A stretch of 64,000 nucleotides of DNA from Verrucomicrobia bacterium SCGC AAA164-M04 (GCA_000383735.1 KB912071.1:6161-70160); one strand, 5' to 3'. Counted from the first letter of the stretch, positions 8,901-17,377 are shown. Translations and numbers: made by a program. Notes: generated from the sequence alone by a model not told the origin.

Positions 8901-9920
8901 AACAGGCAGCGAAGAGAAGCTATTATTCCTTGGATCAGAAGAATTCAATCTTTCCTGAGCATCATCTATCCCATCGTTATCTGTATCGGAGAGAGTCGGG
9001 TCACTGCGTAGAGGGTGGGTGAGTTCATCAAAGTCAGAAAGCCCATCGTTATCAGTATCCCTTAAATTAGGATTACTTCCCGCCTCCGCTTCCTCTGCAT
9101 CACCAAGCCCGTCGCCATCGGTATCAGCTTTCCACGGATGACTACGAGCCTCAAACTCTCCCAGCCAATCTAATGAATCCCCATCTGGATCGTCATTCGA
9201 TGATACATCTGAATGGTGTAGAATCTCCCACCAATCGGGGAGACCATCGGAGTCAGCATCTCCACTCGTGTTAATGATCTGGATCCCTGCGATTCCGGAG
9301 TGATTGCCCGATGTTCGGAAGTTCTCAAATGAAACTGTCCGCCCAGTTAGACCTTCGTAACGAACAACATTGGCTAGAGGAGCCACAGGTCCGGAAGTTG
9401 GGTGATACATATTAAATTCTAATTCACCTCCCACCCCTAATGGTCTTATAAGGGCGCTTTGTTGAAAGAGTCCGTCCCGCCTCAGAGTGCTCACTGGCCC
9501 CAAATTGTAGGCTGAAAGATAGACGTAAACATCATAGGTGACAAAGAATGGAGGAATGTTCTTTATTTCCAGAATCGCGGGGGAATCTGAGCTGGCAGAA
9601 AGATAACCATTCAAAAGATTGGCTGCCGTCGTATCATTAGCTCTACTGGTTTTAGCCCCATTAAAACGAAAGGAAACAGTCGTCGAGGTCGCATTGCCGG
9701 CTGAATTTACGATAACACCTGCGGTGGGGCTAATGATTTGACTGGTGTCTCCTGCGCGCAGCGGATTGCCAAGGGCGACACCCGAGCTCTCAAGTAGTTC
9801 AGTTTGATTCCAATTGGTTTGGGGTATTAATCCGTTGGGGAAGGTCGTTGGCCAACTGCCCCAGGAAAAAATCGATCGCCCGAGTGCTGAGCGCGAAAAC
9901 CCAAGGGATTCCCAGTTCAA
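5901..9920 (-). CDS. giant DUF1800 protein with thrombospondin-type-3 calcium repeats
   Basis: The 1,339-residue product has an N-terminal beta-rich region (about 25-215, including PQTNWNQ and YDVYVYLSAYN), then clusters of DxDxDGxxD calcium-binding repeats (about 217-335, 540-680 and 745-770), and a C-terminal DUF1800 domain (about 815-1335, with ASRLLLQGSFGPT and YARE...QLFTIGLWELN). DUF1800 proteins are usually secreted and paired with DUF1501, as here. The start is doubtful. The open frame begins at a TTG inside the 3' end of the argA-like gene, a stop lies just upstream, and there is no signal peptide, which is odd for a protein with extracellular Ca repeats. The real 5' end may be lost or shifted. 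Confidence 0.85.
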   Translation of the reverse strand: MNWESLGFSRSALGRSIFSWGSWPTTFPNGLIPQTNWNQTELLESSGVALGNPLRAGDTSQIISPTAGVIVNSAGNATSTTVSFRFNGAKTSRANDTTAANLLNGYLSASSDSPAILEIKNIPPFFVTYDVYVYLSAYNLGPVSTLRRDGLFQQSALIRPLGVGGELEFNMYHPTSGPVAPLANVVRYEGLTGRTVSFENFRTSGNHSGIAGIQIINTSGDADSDGLPDWWEILHHSDVSSNDDPDGDSLDWLGEFEARSHPWKADTDGDGLGDAEEAEAGSNPNLRDTDNDGLSDFDELTHPLRSDPTLSDTDNDGIDDAQERLNSSDPRNNSFSSLPVPVFVSATEILWELTDLQFINDHGSGVRSDRGGINRDFIDWKVDNLTAGVTSALRLRLFRQDEKIVFYVNTQAQGSFLRNGKNLQYADYQKDLTKALGFTGFGSCDTSDPLTFRFQALRDTSEITDWKVSFSIINQKLGTTVAWHEFTGCEAVASVYDQSAVWGIGDNSGSSKIDLSQGLKLYRSSTPVERLNGLSHCADADNDGMNDSFERVHGLAPDDPSDASADEDSDGLSNLLESILGTNPSQEDSDGDGVSDSQETAQFTDPNSADSIPPLYRQKDIGVTDLNKNGMSDLWEASFGAGDLKPTDDEDGDGLTNKDEAKLGTNPFDSKSNFRVIAENSEIANSINIRFPRLPLKLQRVYSSDGLQSFVRSRPDLTIDGDEFNVTFPSSLSREFFRVSVSDRDLDSDGLSDWEENVLGSKSSASNSLGRAVAYDNNGDGNLDGTISGDHAVFLERFANRASFATGLAVTTPTRTEASRLLLQGSFGPTMPEIEEVRRQGVEGWIDDQIKTQPKTHHESYIREIENDLNGARVDKTYRTNNDIRIEDENLQTAFARAAISGSDQLRQRVAFALSQILVISRQDGSIDQNVRSLSRYYDRLIDYAFGNYYDLLMGVTLDANMGRYLSHVGNLPPDPSLNRYPDENYAREVMQLFTIGLWELNQDGTYKLDAKGDQIPTYDNDAVTELARVMTGLWFANNGWGIQIKQDKEHLVPMELFPAKHDFGEKRLLNDFIIPARTPNKENGIQDIRDAIRNLFEHPNCAPFISRSLIQFLVTSNPTPAYVERISSIFADNGKGVRGDLASVVKAILMDAEARDPAVATSPGFGLFREPVIRTMHLAKLTKMNRSGNLVWWDYGNFFEDTLQMPMNSPTVFNFYRPDYSPPGSLGQSGLDGPAFEIANSYTLISTPNRFWEIADRGFRINGLFHFAPSYEDFMPHLEDSDTLLDYLNIVVCAGGMKAKTRSIIKSNLANAAISDPVEKARLALYLAMMSPEGAVQR

Positions 9921-10785
9921 GAGCCCGCTGTTCGGCAGCTTTTACAAGTAATTGGCCATACCCCTGCCCGCCGTGACTTTGTTTGACGTAGAGGCAGGCG
10001 ATCTCAGCGCATTTGGGATCTTGCGAGCAATGCAAAGCCACACACCCCACCACATTGCCATCGACCGTCATCACAAGAAAGTCATTAAGCGAACTTTCAA
10101 TTTCTTCGTAGGAGCGTGGAACAAGATGGGCATCCCTCATTGAACGTCCTACCATTGCAAGTAGCTCTGAAATATCGTCGGGAGCAATCGGCCGAATTGA
10201 AAGATAGTCGTCTGCGTAAACCATGACCCCGACACCTTCATTCGAGAAAAGCTCGTCCATCAGCACGCCCTGGTTGTTCTCGTTCAGGAGGTGGACACGG
10301 GGGACACCGAGAATACAAACTTCAGCAGCGCGATGCAAGATGGCCTGCCCCTCACCTTGCCATTTGCGGGCATCCTCGCTTGAAATGGCATTCCCGCCTG
10401 AAACCTGCTCCGAAAGAAACACGATCAATTTAAAGGCTCCTAGCGAGCTCGCAAACTCGACTAACTCATTTCCGAGGTTTTCCAGTTCAGGCTTCTCTAT
10501 CAAAGCTAATTGGCCACGTTTCAAGATTGATATAACCTGATCTTTTTCGAACTCAGCCGACTGCCACTTAAGATCGCCATCGATCAAGAGGTGTTTAATC
10601 TGAGCTTTGCCGCTTCCTATAGAAACCACAACCAGCTTCACTCCAATTTGCTGGAGTGCAATCAGATCAAGAAGGGACTCTGCGAGAGCGAGTTCCGGCA
10701 TCCTCGCAGCATCGATCACTAACACGAAGGTCTTTCCACGGAAGAACGGGACGTATTGGAGAACGGCGCGAAGGTCGCTTTGCAC
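9799..10785 (-). CDS. argA: N-acetylglutamate synthase-like protein (ArgA-type GNAT)
   Basis: This is an ArgA-type enzyme, expected to acetylate glutamate in the first step of arginine synthesis. The N-terminal half matches the amino-acid-kinase-like domain (YVPFFRGKTFVLVID at residues 11-25, LMDELFSNEGVG near 175). The C-terminal half is a GNAT domain with the acetyl-CoA loop QSHGGQGYGQ near residue 270 and ALSTRAIDFF near 300. The GTG start is forced by a TAA four codons upstream and has AAGG at a suitable distance. The C-terminus after AIDFF is short and does not look like the usual family ending, and 122 bases overlap the DUF1800 frame, so the 3' end may be truncated. It diverges from proS. 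Confidence 0.82.
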   Translation of the reverse strand: MQSDLRAVLQYVPFFRGKTFVLVIDAARMPELALAESLLDLIALQQIGVKLVVVSIGSGKAQIKHLLIDGDLKWQSAEFEKDQVISILKRGQLALIEKPELENLGNELVEFASSLGAFKLIVFLSEQVSGGNAISSEDARKWQGEGQAILHRAAEVCILGVPRVHLLNENNQGVLMDELFSNEGVGVMVYADDYLSIRPIAPDDISELLAMVGRSMRDAHLVPRSYEEIESSLNDFLVMTVDGNVVGCVALHCSQDPKCAEIACLYVKQSHGGQGYGQLLVKAAEQRALELGIPWVFALSTRAIDFFLGQLANDLPQRINTPNQLESN

Positions 10786-10908
10786 GAGGCAACCTTAGAA
10801 AATCGTGATCAAATTGGCAAGGCACTGCATCAATCTGTTAATCTTCTCCGAACCCTAACCTCGTTTTTCCTTTGCCTTGCTAGGACTTTCCCTAATCCTG
10901 CGCACGTA

Positions 10909-12432
10909 ATGGCAAAGCCAAAAAATGCAATCACACCCACGCGCACAGAGAACTTTCCCGAGTGGTATCAACAAGTTGTCCGCGCTGCCGATCTTGCGGA
11001 AAATTCCGAAACCCGTGGATGTATGGTCATCAAGCCATGGGGCTTTGCGATTTGGGAAGCTATCCAGCGTGATCTCGATGGACGATTCAAAGCGACCGGA
11101 CATCAAAATGCTTATTTTCCCCTTTTGATCCCGCTTTCCTATCTAGAGAAGGAAGCTGAGCATGCTGAGGGTTTTGCGACGGAATGTGCCGTAGTCACCC
11201 ACCATCGACTTGAGACCGAAAAAGACCCTGAAACCGGTAAAACTAAGATGGTTCCGACCGGGAAACTTGCCGAGCCTTACGTCATTCGCCCTACTTCTGA
11301 GACCATTATCGGTGCCGCTTTTTCTCGTTGGACCAATTCCTACCGCGATCTTCCACTTTTGATCAATCAGTGGGCTAACGTAATGCGATGGGAAATGCGC
11401 CCACGTCTTTTTCTTCGAACTGCAGAATTCCTTTGGCAAGAAGGCCACACTGCACACGAGACCATGGCCGAGGCTTTAGAAGAAACCAAGATGATCCATC
11501 AACTCTATGCCGATGCCCTTCAAGACCTTCTAGCGATCCCAGTGATTATGGGGGAAAAAACTGAGGCTGAACGTTTCCCTGGCGCCGAGTCCACCCTAAC
11601 CGTTGAAGCTATGGTGCAGGATAAAAAAGCGATTCAGGCCGGAACCTCCCACTATCTCGGGCAAAATTTCGCAAAGGCCCAAGACATCACCTTCGTGGAT
11701 CGTGACAATAAGGAGCAACATGTTCACACAACTTCTTGGGGGGTCTCCACCCGTCTTGTTGGAACCCTCATCATGGCTCACTCTGATGATGATGGTCTAG
11801 TTCTCCCGCCAAGGATCGCACCTCAGCAAATTGTTATTGTTCCAGTCACACCAAAAGAGGATTCACGTGATGCGATTGTAGAAGCATGCGAAGCTCTTGC
11901 CACACAGCTCCGCGATCAATGTTACGGAAAGGAATCTCTTCGAGTCCATGTTGATAAGCGAGATCTGGGCGGAGGTGTAAAGAAATGGGAGTGGGTCAAG
12001 AAAGGTGTCCCGCTACGAGTTGAAATTGGACCTAGAGACCTTGAGGGGGGGGAAGTCTGTTTCCAGCGGCGCGATCAGACTCCCAACGAAAAGAGCTTCA
12101 TCAGCCAAGAAGAATTCCTTCTCGGAGTAGTCGAAATTATAGAAGACATCCACACATCGCTGCTCGATCGAGCCCGCCGATTCCGGGATGAAAATATCAC
12201 CGAGTGCACTGATCTTGCTAATTTTGAAAAACATTGGGAGGATTCTAATCCAAATCCCGGGTGGCTTATCACGCCATGGGCCGGGACGCGTGAGGAGGAA
12301 GAAGAGATTTCTAAACGGCTCAAGATTACGATTCGCTGCCTCCCCATTGATTGCCAAGATGAACCCGACACTCCTTGCTTTATGACTGGTAAACCGACCA
12401 AATCTCGTGCGATTTGGGGACGAAGCTACTAG
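10909..12432 (+). CDS. proS: prolyl-tRNA synthetase, archaeal/eukaryotic-type (class 3)
   Basis: It charges tRNA-Pro with proline in the cytoplasm. At 507 residues it is the short form without the editing insertion and ends in Tyr (IWGRSY), as class-3 ProRS enzymes do. Class II landmarks are RPTSETIIG (motif region 1-2), MRWEMRPRLFLRTAEFLWQEGHTAHE (motif 2) and the anticodon-binding domain from about residue 300 with IGPRDLEGGEV. I chose the ATG at 10909 (MAKPKNA) because the longer upstream frame has no family similarity. A G8 run at 12045-12052 is in frame here. The gene is divergent from argA, with about 120 bases for both promoters. Confidence 0.95.
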   Translation: MAKPKNAITPTRTENFPEWYQQVVRAADLAENSETRGCMVIKPWGFAIWEAIQRDLDGRFKATGHQNAYFPLLIPLSYLEKEAEHAEGFATECAVVTHHRLETEKDPETGKTKMVPTGKLAEPYVIRPTSETIIGAAFSRWTNSYRDLPLLINQWANVMRWEMRPRLFLRTAEFLWQEGHTAHETMAEALEETKMIHQLYADALQDLLAIPVIMGEKTEAERFPGAESTLTVEAMVQDKKAIQAGTSHYLGQNFAKAQDITFVDRDNKEQHVHTTSWGVSTRLVGTLIMAHSDDDGLVLPPRIAPQQIVIVPVTPKEDSRDAIVEACEALATQLRDQCYGKESLRVHVDKRDLGGGVKKWEWVKKGVPLRVEIGPRDLEGGEVCFQRRDQTPNEKSFISQEEFLLGVVEIIEDIHTSLLDRARRFRDENITECTDLANFEKHWEDSNPNPGWLITPWAGTREEEEEISKRLKITIRCLPIDCQDEPDTPCFMTGKPTKSRAIWGRSY

Positions 12433-12503
12433 TGGAGGAAATACCACTAACTTTAAAGTGAAGATCCCGCTTCGTTGAAGTGCCTCAATTTATGAAAAAC
12501 CCT

Positions 12504-12519
12504 ACAGGCGGGCGCCTGT
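12504..12519. other. GC-rich hairpin in the proS to dehydrogenase intergenic region
   Basis: ACAGGC and GCCTGT form a 6-bp stem around GGGC. It is one of two inverted repeats in the 205-base gap between proS and the gluconate-dehydrogenase-like gene. No T tract follows directly, so it is not a plain intrinsic terminator. It could be part of a structured 5' leader or of the proS 3' end. Confidence 0.4.
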
Positions 12520-12567
12520 TATTGGAGTCTTCAAAGGACAACCCCTTTTAAGGAGAAGCGAATTAAT

Positions 12568-12592
12568 CAAAAATCCTAACATGGGATTTTTG
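12568..12592. terminator. A/T-flanked hairpin, terminator-like
   Basis: CAAAAATCC and GGATTTTTG form a perfect 9-bp inverted repeat around the 7-base loop TAACATG. The built-in A and T tracts make it look like a bidirectional intrinsic terminator, but the GC content is low and only 45 bases separate it from the next start codon. It could end proS transcription or attenuate the downstream dehydrogenase genes. Confidence 0.45.
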
Positions 12593-12637
12593 CTCGATCA
12601 TTTTCAGCGTCCATTCACACTTAACGAATAAGACACC

Positions 12638-13216
12638 ATGGAACGCAGAGAATTAATGAAAATGATGGCCGCCTCGATGGGGGGAACCATCTCTCTTCCA
12701 GACAGCGCCTTCGCAAAAATGGGTGAACCCTTTGATCCCGCTGAGCTGACGTTCTTCCGGCCTGGGCAACGAGCTCAGGTTGCACTCATTGCCGAAGCCA
12801 TTATCCCGCGAACTGACACTCCTGGTGCGATCGATGCCGGAGTCCCAGGATGGATCGAGATCATCGTTAAAGACTGCCTCGAAGAAGCGGATCAAGATGT
12901 GATTATTAAGGGGCTTTCGGATCTGATGAATCGTTGCCAAGAAGAGCACGGCAAAGATATTGGGCAACTCAATGGAGAAGAGCAGGTTAGATTCCTGACT
13001 AAGATGAATAAGGAAACAATTGCCGATAAACGGAAAGCCCAAAAGGAGGGCATGCAACCACGCCGAACATTTCTCGAGCAATTCAAGGACCTTACTAAAT
13101 TCTGCTACTGCAGCTCGGAAGTCGGAGCCACCGAGGCTCTCGAGCTTGTTTTTGTTCCTGGTAAGTGGGTCGCTTCAATGCCCTTGAAACCCGATCAAAA
13201 GGCTTGGGCGATGTGA
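12638..13216 (+). CDS. gluconate 2-dehydrogenase subunit 3 family protein
   Basis: The 192-residue protein matches the gluconate 2-dehydrogenase subunit 3 family, a small helper or anchor partner of FAD-dependent GMC dehydrogenases. Visible family segments are FDPAELTFFRPGQRAQVALIAE... (residues 31-50), the IIPRTDTPGAIDAGVP motif and the C-terminal FCYCSSEVGATEALE. The N-terminus (RRELMKMMAASMGG) resembles a weak twin-arginine signal, consistent with export with its partner. It ends 21 bases before the GMC oxidoreductase start, so the two are surely cotranscribed. Confidence 0.88.
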   Translation: MERRELMKMMAASMGGTISLPDSAFAKMGEPFDPAELTFFRPGQRAQVALIAEAIIPRTDTPGAIDAGVPGWIEIIVKDCLEEADQDVIIKGLSDLMNRCQEEHGKDIGQLNGEEQVRFLTKMNKETIADKRKAQKEGMQPRRTFLEQFKDLTKFCYCSSEVGATEALELVFVPGKWVASMPLKPDQKAWAM

Positions 13217-13237
13217 TCTTAAGCGAAAGAAAAGTGT

Positions 13238-14947
13238 ATGAATTTAAACACTAAAGGGAAAGCATCACACACTTTCGATGCCATTGTTGTCGGTTCCGGA
13301 ATGTCTGGTGGTTGGGCTGCCAAAGAGCTCACCGAAAAAGGGTTAAATACCCTTGTCCTTGAACGCGGTCACGACATTCAGCACATCGCCGATTATAAGA
13401 CTGCCAACTCAATGCCATGGCAATTGAATTGGATGAACAAACCGTCGCGCGACATGCTCAAGCAACAAAGTAAGCAGGCACGAACGGGCTATACTGTACG
13501 TCCTGAAGCTTCGTATCTTTTCGTAGACGATGAGGACCATCCCTACGAGGAAAATAAACGGTTTGACTGGATGCGAGGATACCACACGGGAGGGCGCTCG
13601 CTCATGTGGGGTAAACAATCTTACCGCCTTAGCCCCCTTGATATGGAGGCCAATGCAAAGGAGGGCATCTCTATCCCCTGGCCTATTTCCTACGAGGAAC
13701 TCGCGCCTTGGTATTCTTACGTTGAAAAATTTGCGGGGATTAGTGGCTCTAAGGAAGGTCTCGCTCAACTCCCCGACGGTGAATTTCAGCCAGCGATGGA
13801 CCTTACTCCTCCAGAGCTAGACCTTAAGGCCGCTATCGAAGCAAAATGGAAAGGTCGCACCCTCATTCCTGGACGAGTTGCTCACTTAACCGCGCCGACT
13901 AAAGAGCAAATCGCCCTAGGCCGGGCAAGCTGTCAGTATAGAAACCTTTGCCGCCGCGGTTGTCCGTTTGGAGCTTACTTCAGTAGTCAGGCCGCGACCT
14001 TGAAAGCTGCCGCTAATACCAATAAGATGACGCTCCGCCCCCATTCGATCGTTCACTCTGTGATCTACGATGACAAGGCCGAGAAAGCGATTGGGGTTAG
14101 GCTCATTGACGAGATTACCTTCGAAACAATCGAATACTATGCCAAGGTCATTTTCCTAAATGCTTCTACGGTGGCCTCAACTGCCATCTTGATGAATTCA
14201 AAATCGAAGCGGTTCCCAAATGGAATGGACGAGAGTGGCTCGCTCGGCCGATATCTCATGGATCACCACCTTGGGGCCGGGGCTAGCGCAAGCCTTGAAA
14301 CTCATCAGGACAAGATCCACTACGGTCGTCGTCCTAACGGGTTTTACATCCCTCGCTTCCGTAACTTTAACGAGAAAGCTAAGGGGGATTACCTTCGTGG
14401 TTTCGGTTATCAAGGTGGCGGAATGCGAGCCAAGTGGAGTCGCTGGATCGATGGCTTCGGAGCAGATTTTAAGAAGGAACTTACTTCCTTCGGCCCCTGG
14501 GGACTTTTTGTTGGCGGCTTTGGAGAGTGCCTTCCTTACGAAAATAATCGCATTTCACTCAGTGAGGAGAAAACAGATAAATGGGGACTTCCGCTTGTCG
14601 TCGCTGATGCCGAATTTCAGCAGAATGAGATGAATATGCGTGAAGACATGATGACTGACGCCGGTGAAATGCTTGAAGCTGTGGGCGCAAAAAAAGTTCG
14701 GACCTTCAATCGCAAACCAAATATTGGTCTCGGTATTCACGAGATGGGAACAGCTCGTATGGGGAGCTCCGAAAAGGAATCCGTCCTCAACCAACACAAT
14801 CAGGTTTGGGGAGCTAAGAACGTCTTTTGCACGGATGGCTCTGCTATGGTTTCCGCGGGTTGCCAAAACCCCTCGCTCACCTACATGGCTCTTACCGCAC
14901 GTGCTGCGGATTACGCTGTCAAAGAGCTTAAAAAAGGAAATCTCTAG
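13238..14947 (+). CDS. GMC-family FAD-dependent oxidoreductase
   Basis: The 569-residue enzyme is a GMC oxidoreductase that should oxidise a sugar or other alcohol, passing electrons to the respiratory chain through its small partner. The FAD-binding motif VVGSGMSGG is at residues 17-25, followed by ERG. The segment GIHEMGTARMG holds the expected active-site His, and the C-terminal FCTDGSAMVSAGCQNPSLT is the usual second FAD-contact region. A short Cys-containing segment (CQYRNLCRRGCPFG, about 232-245) is typical of this subgroup. No signal peptide is visible, so export, if any, would depend on the subunit-3 protein. Substrate unknown. Confidence 0.92.
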   Translation: MNLNTKGKASHTFDAIVVGSGMSGGWAAKELTEKGLNTLVLERGHDIQHIADYKTANSMPWQLNWMNKPSRDMLKQQSKQARTGYTVRPEASYLFVDDEDHPYEENKRFDWMRGYHTGGRSLMWGKQSYRLSPLDMEANAKEGISIPWPISYEELAPWYSYVEKFAGISGSKEGLAQLPDGEFQPAMDLTPPELDLKAAIEAKWKGRTLIPGRVAHLTAPTKEQIALGRASCQYRNLCRRGCPFGAYFSSQAATLKAAANTNKMTLRPHSIVHSVIYDDKAEKAIGVRLIDEITFETIEYYAKVIFLNASTVASTAILMNSKSKRFPNGMDESGSLGRYLMDHHLGAGASASLETHQDKIHYGRRPNGFYIPRFRNFNEKAKGDYLRGFGYQGGGMRAKWSRWIDGFGADFKKELTSFGPWGLFVGGFGECLPYENNRISLSEEKTDKWGLPLVVADAEFQQNEMNMREDMMTDAGEMLEAVGAKKVRTFNRKPNIGLGIHEMGTARMGSSEKESVLNQHNQVWGAKNVFCTDGSAMVSAGCQNPSLTYMALTARAADYAVKELKKGNL

Positions 14948-14979
14948 CGAGTTGATAGAAAACCATTGGCCAGCATCAC

Positions 14980-15008
14980 CGAAATCACTCTGATTTCGCT
15001 CTTTCCAA
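14980..15008 (+). terminator. intrinsic terminator-like hairpin after the GMC gene
   Basis: CGAAATCA and TGATTTCG form a perfect 8-bp stem around a CTC loop (14980-14998), followed by the pyrimidine stretch CTCTTTCC. It lies 33 bases after the GMC oxidoreductase stop and separates it from the sulfatase gene. Confidence 0.55.
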
Positions 15009-15101
15009 AATGCCTGCTGTTGGAGCCAATCTGATTGGGTTTACCACTTTTTCGTAATCAGCTTCGTAAATTAGTAGCATTAAGTTATCTCTACCACCGA
15101 C

Positions 15102-17291
15102 ATGAATCGGTTTGCCCAAATCTTCTGCACGCTCTTAGTAATTGCTCCTCCCGCTCTCACTGCTGCTAAAAAACCGAATATCGTCTTTTTCTTCACTGAT
15201 GATCAGACGATCTCGACCTTAGGTTGCTATGGAAACCCCGCCGTCAAAACGCCCAACATTGATGCGCTCGCGGCCCGAGGCACTCGCTTCCAACAGGCCT
15301 TTGTGAGCCATCCAATTTGCTGGGCCAGCCGGACCTCAATTCTTACCGGAATGACTGCCCGCAGTTATCGGACCACTGGAAACGGCGATCGTGTCGGAGC
15401 TAAAGCTCTTGAAGTTCTCTATTCTGACCTCCTCCGAGAAAACAACTACCGTACTGGTTATTTTGGGAAATGGCATGTCATGTCGTCGCGTAAGTTTGAT
15501 CGAAAGGCACACTTTGATGAAATTGAAGTCATCGGGCGAAATCCATTCTTCAAAAAGCTTTCCGATGGAACTCTTCGCCACGAAACCGATCTCATCGTGG
15601 ACAAGGGAATCGACTTCCTGAAACGACAACCAAAAGACAAACCCTTTGCCCTCAACATGTGGTTCAATGCATGTCATGCTGAAGATAGCGATCGTCGTCC
15701 CGGCATCGGGCATTTCACTTGGCCTCAATCCGCAAATGAACTTTACAAAGAAACCTACATTGGGCCTCCCAGGCTGAGTGACCCAGCCATTTTCGATAAT
15801 CTTCCAGATTTTCTTCAAACCAGCATCACTCGTGAGCGGTTCTTTTGGCGCTGGAACACCCCTGAGAAATACCAAACCAATATGCGAGCCTACTACCGTA
15901 TGGTCACTGGGATCGATAATGCGATTGGTCGTTTCCTTACAGCGCTCAAGGATGCCGGCCTCGCAGACAATACCATTGTCGTTTATTCGGCAGATAACGG
16001 ATATCACATGGCAAATCGAGGGCTCGCCGGAAAATGGTCCCACTTTGAGGAATCTATCCAGGTGCCTATGATTATCGCTGATCCACGGGTTCCTAAAGAC
16101 AAGCAGGGAAAAGTTTCTAGCCTTCCCGCTCTCAATATTGACCTCCCAGCTACCTTTGTAGACTGGGCTGGGCTGGTTTTACCAGAGCGTTTTGACGGCC
16201 GGAGTCTCAAGCCAATCGTCGATGGTGATGTGCCCAAAAACTGGCGCTCTGATACCTTTCATGAGCACTTTGCAGTTCGTCACCGAATCCCTGCTTACGA
16301 GGGAATTCGGACTTCGACCCACAAATATATTCGCTATATTGATCATGATACCGAATTTCTGCATGATCTTAAAAAAGACCCCGATGAATTGATCAATCAC
16401 GCAAATGATCCCAAATATTCTAAAATCCTTGAGCAGCTTCGGAAACGGACCAATCAAAGGGTCAAGGAATTGGGTGGCCCCCTCGACCCGCCTAAACAAA
16501 AATTCACCACCTCAACCAGCCCTAATCCGGAAGCATCTGCTGCAGTGACATTTAAGACTGATAATGAGGGCTTTGTTTTTCCTTTTAACGGGAAAAACTT
16601 AAACGGCTGGGCCGGGGATGAAAAATATTGGTCAGTCAAACAAGGCGCCCTCACGGGGATCACCGATGGATCTTTGAAAAAGAACCGGTTCATCACTTGG
16701 AAAGCCTCAACAATTCGCAATTTTGAATTACAGGTTAAGGTGAAGTTTAGCGATCGGGCGAATAGCGGAATCCAGTATCGTAGCAAGATGCTCCCAGAGA
16801 TTGGCCTAGATGTCGCTGGCGGTTATCAATGCGATATTATGGCCCGTGAGAATATGAATGGCATGGCCTACGAAGAGAGAGGCCGGCGAATTCTCTCCTA
16901 CACCGGCCAAAAAGTGATCGTTGATCAAAAGGGTCAACCTTGGGTTATCGGTGAAATGCTCGTGAAGAAATTCCCCCCAAATGTTTGGCATCAATACAGC
17001 ATTAGCATCCGAGGGAATCATCACCAACACTGGATCAATGGTCACAAAACTGCGGATTTCATTGACCTCGACGAAAATGGTCGCGCCCTTGATGGTATCC
17101 TTGGCTTTCAGGTTCATGTTGGGCCTGCGATGCAAATACAATTCAAGGATATCCGCATGAAGCATCTTCCCGATAATTTACCTCTCCGCACTTCAGCCGA
17201 TACAAAGATCCCGCCTTCCGCTTACGGAGTGCGGCCTCAAGGGACTCCCAAAAATGGATGGACGGCTCCCTTTTATCGAGATCAAAATTAA
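15102..17291 (+). CDS. sulfatase fused to a DUF1080 (3-keto-disaccharide hydrolase-like) domain
   Basis: A secreted 729-residue fusion. Residues 1-21 are a signal peptide ending at TAA. A sulfatase domain follows (about 24-470), with metal-binding TDDQ at 32-35 and the formylglycine motif C73-W-A-S-R77. The motif is CxAxR rather than the commoner CxPxR; both are accepted by known maturases. Residues about 490-700 are a DUF1080 (3-keto-disaccharide hydrolase-like) domain, with FPFNGKNLNGW at its start and SGIQYRS and GYQCDIM inside. It probably removes sulfate esters from polysaccharide fragments and binds or cleaves the sugar. A terminator-like hairpin precedes the gene, so it has its own promoter. 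Confidence 0.93.
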   Translation: MNRFAQIFCTLLVIAPPALTAAKKPNIVFFFTDDQTISTLGCYGNPAVKTPNIDALAARGTRFQQAFVSHPICWASRTSILTGMTARSYRTTGNGDRVGAKALEVLYSDLLRENNYRTGYFGKWHVMSSRKFDRKAHFDEIEVIGRNPFFKKLSDGTLRHETDLIVDKGIDFLKRQPKDKPFALNMWFNACHAEDSDRRPGIGHFTWPQSANELYKETYIGPPRLSDPAIFDNLPDFLQTSITRERFFWRWNTPEKYQTNMRAYYRMVTGIDNAIGRFLTALKDAGLADNTIVVYSADNGYHMANRGLAGKWSHFEESIQVPMIIADPRVPKDKQGKVSSLPALNIDLPATFVDWAGLVLPERFDGRSLKPIVDGDVPKNWRSDTFHEHFAVRHRIPAYEGIRTSTHKYIRYIDHDTEFLHDLKKDPDELINHANDPKYSKILEQLRKRTNQRVKELGGPLDPPKQKFTTSTSPNPEASAAVTFKTDNEGFVFPFNGKNLNGWAGDEKYWSVKQGALTGITDGSLKKNRFITWKASTIRNFELQVKVKFSDRANSGIQYRSKMLPEIGLDVAGGYQCDIMARENMNGMAYEERGRRILSYTGQKVIVDQKGQPWVIGEMLVKKFPPNVWHQYSISIRGNHHQHWINGHKTADFIDLDENGRALDGILGFQVHVGPAMQIQFKDIRMKHLPDNLPLRTSADTKIPPSAYGVRPQGTPKNGWTAPFYRDQN

Positions 17292-17337
17292 TCAGACGAG
17301 CTAGGATCAACCTTGGGTCCTGGCGTGCATTGACTAA

Positions 17338-17377
17338 GGGATGATGGCGTTTCTCCATCATCTCGTTCGGTTTTTTT
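17338..17377 (+). terminator. intrinsic terminator
   Basis: GGGATGATGG pairs with CCATCATCTC (one G-U) around a 7-base loop, and a run of seven T follows at 17371-17377. It lies 46 bases after the sulfatase-DUF1080 stop and should end that transcript. Confidence 0.7.

Noticed and set aside
7590..9270. DxDxDG repeats as a DNA tandem repeat or CRISPR array
   Set aside because: The repetition is at the protein level with diverged codons and unequal spacing; there are no identical direct repeats with unique spacers.
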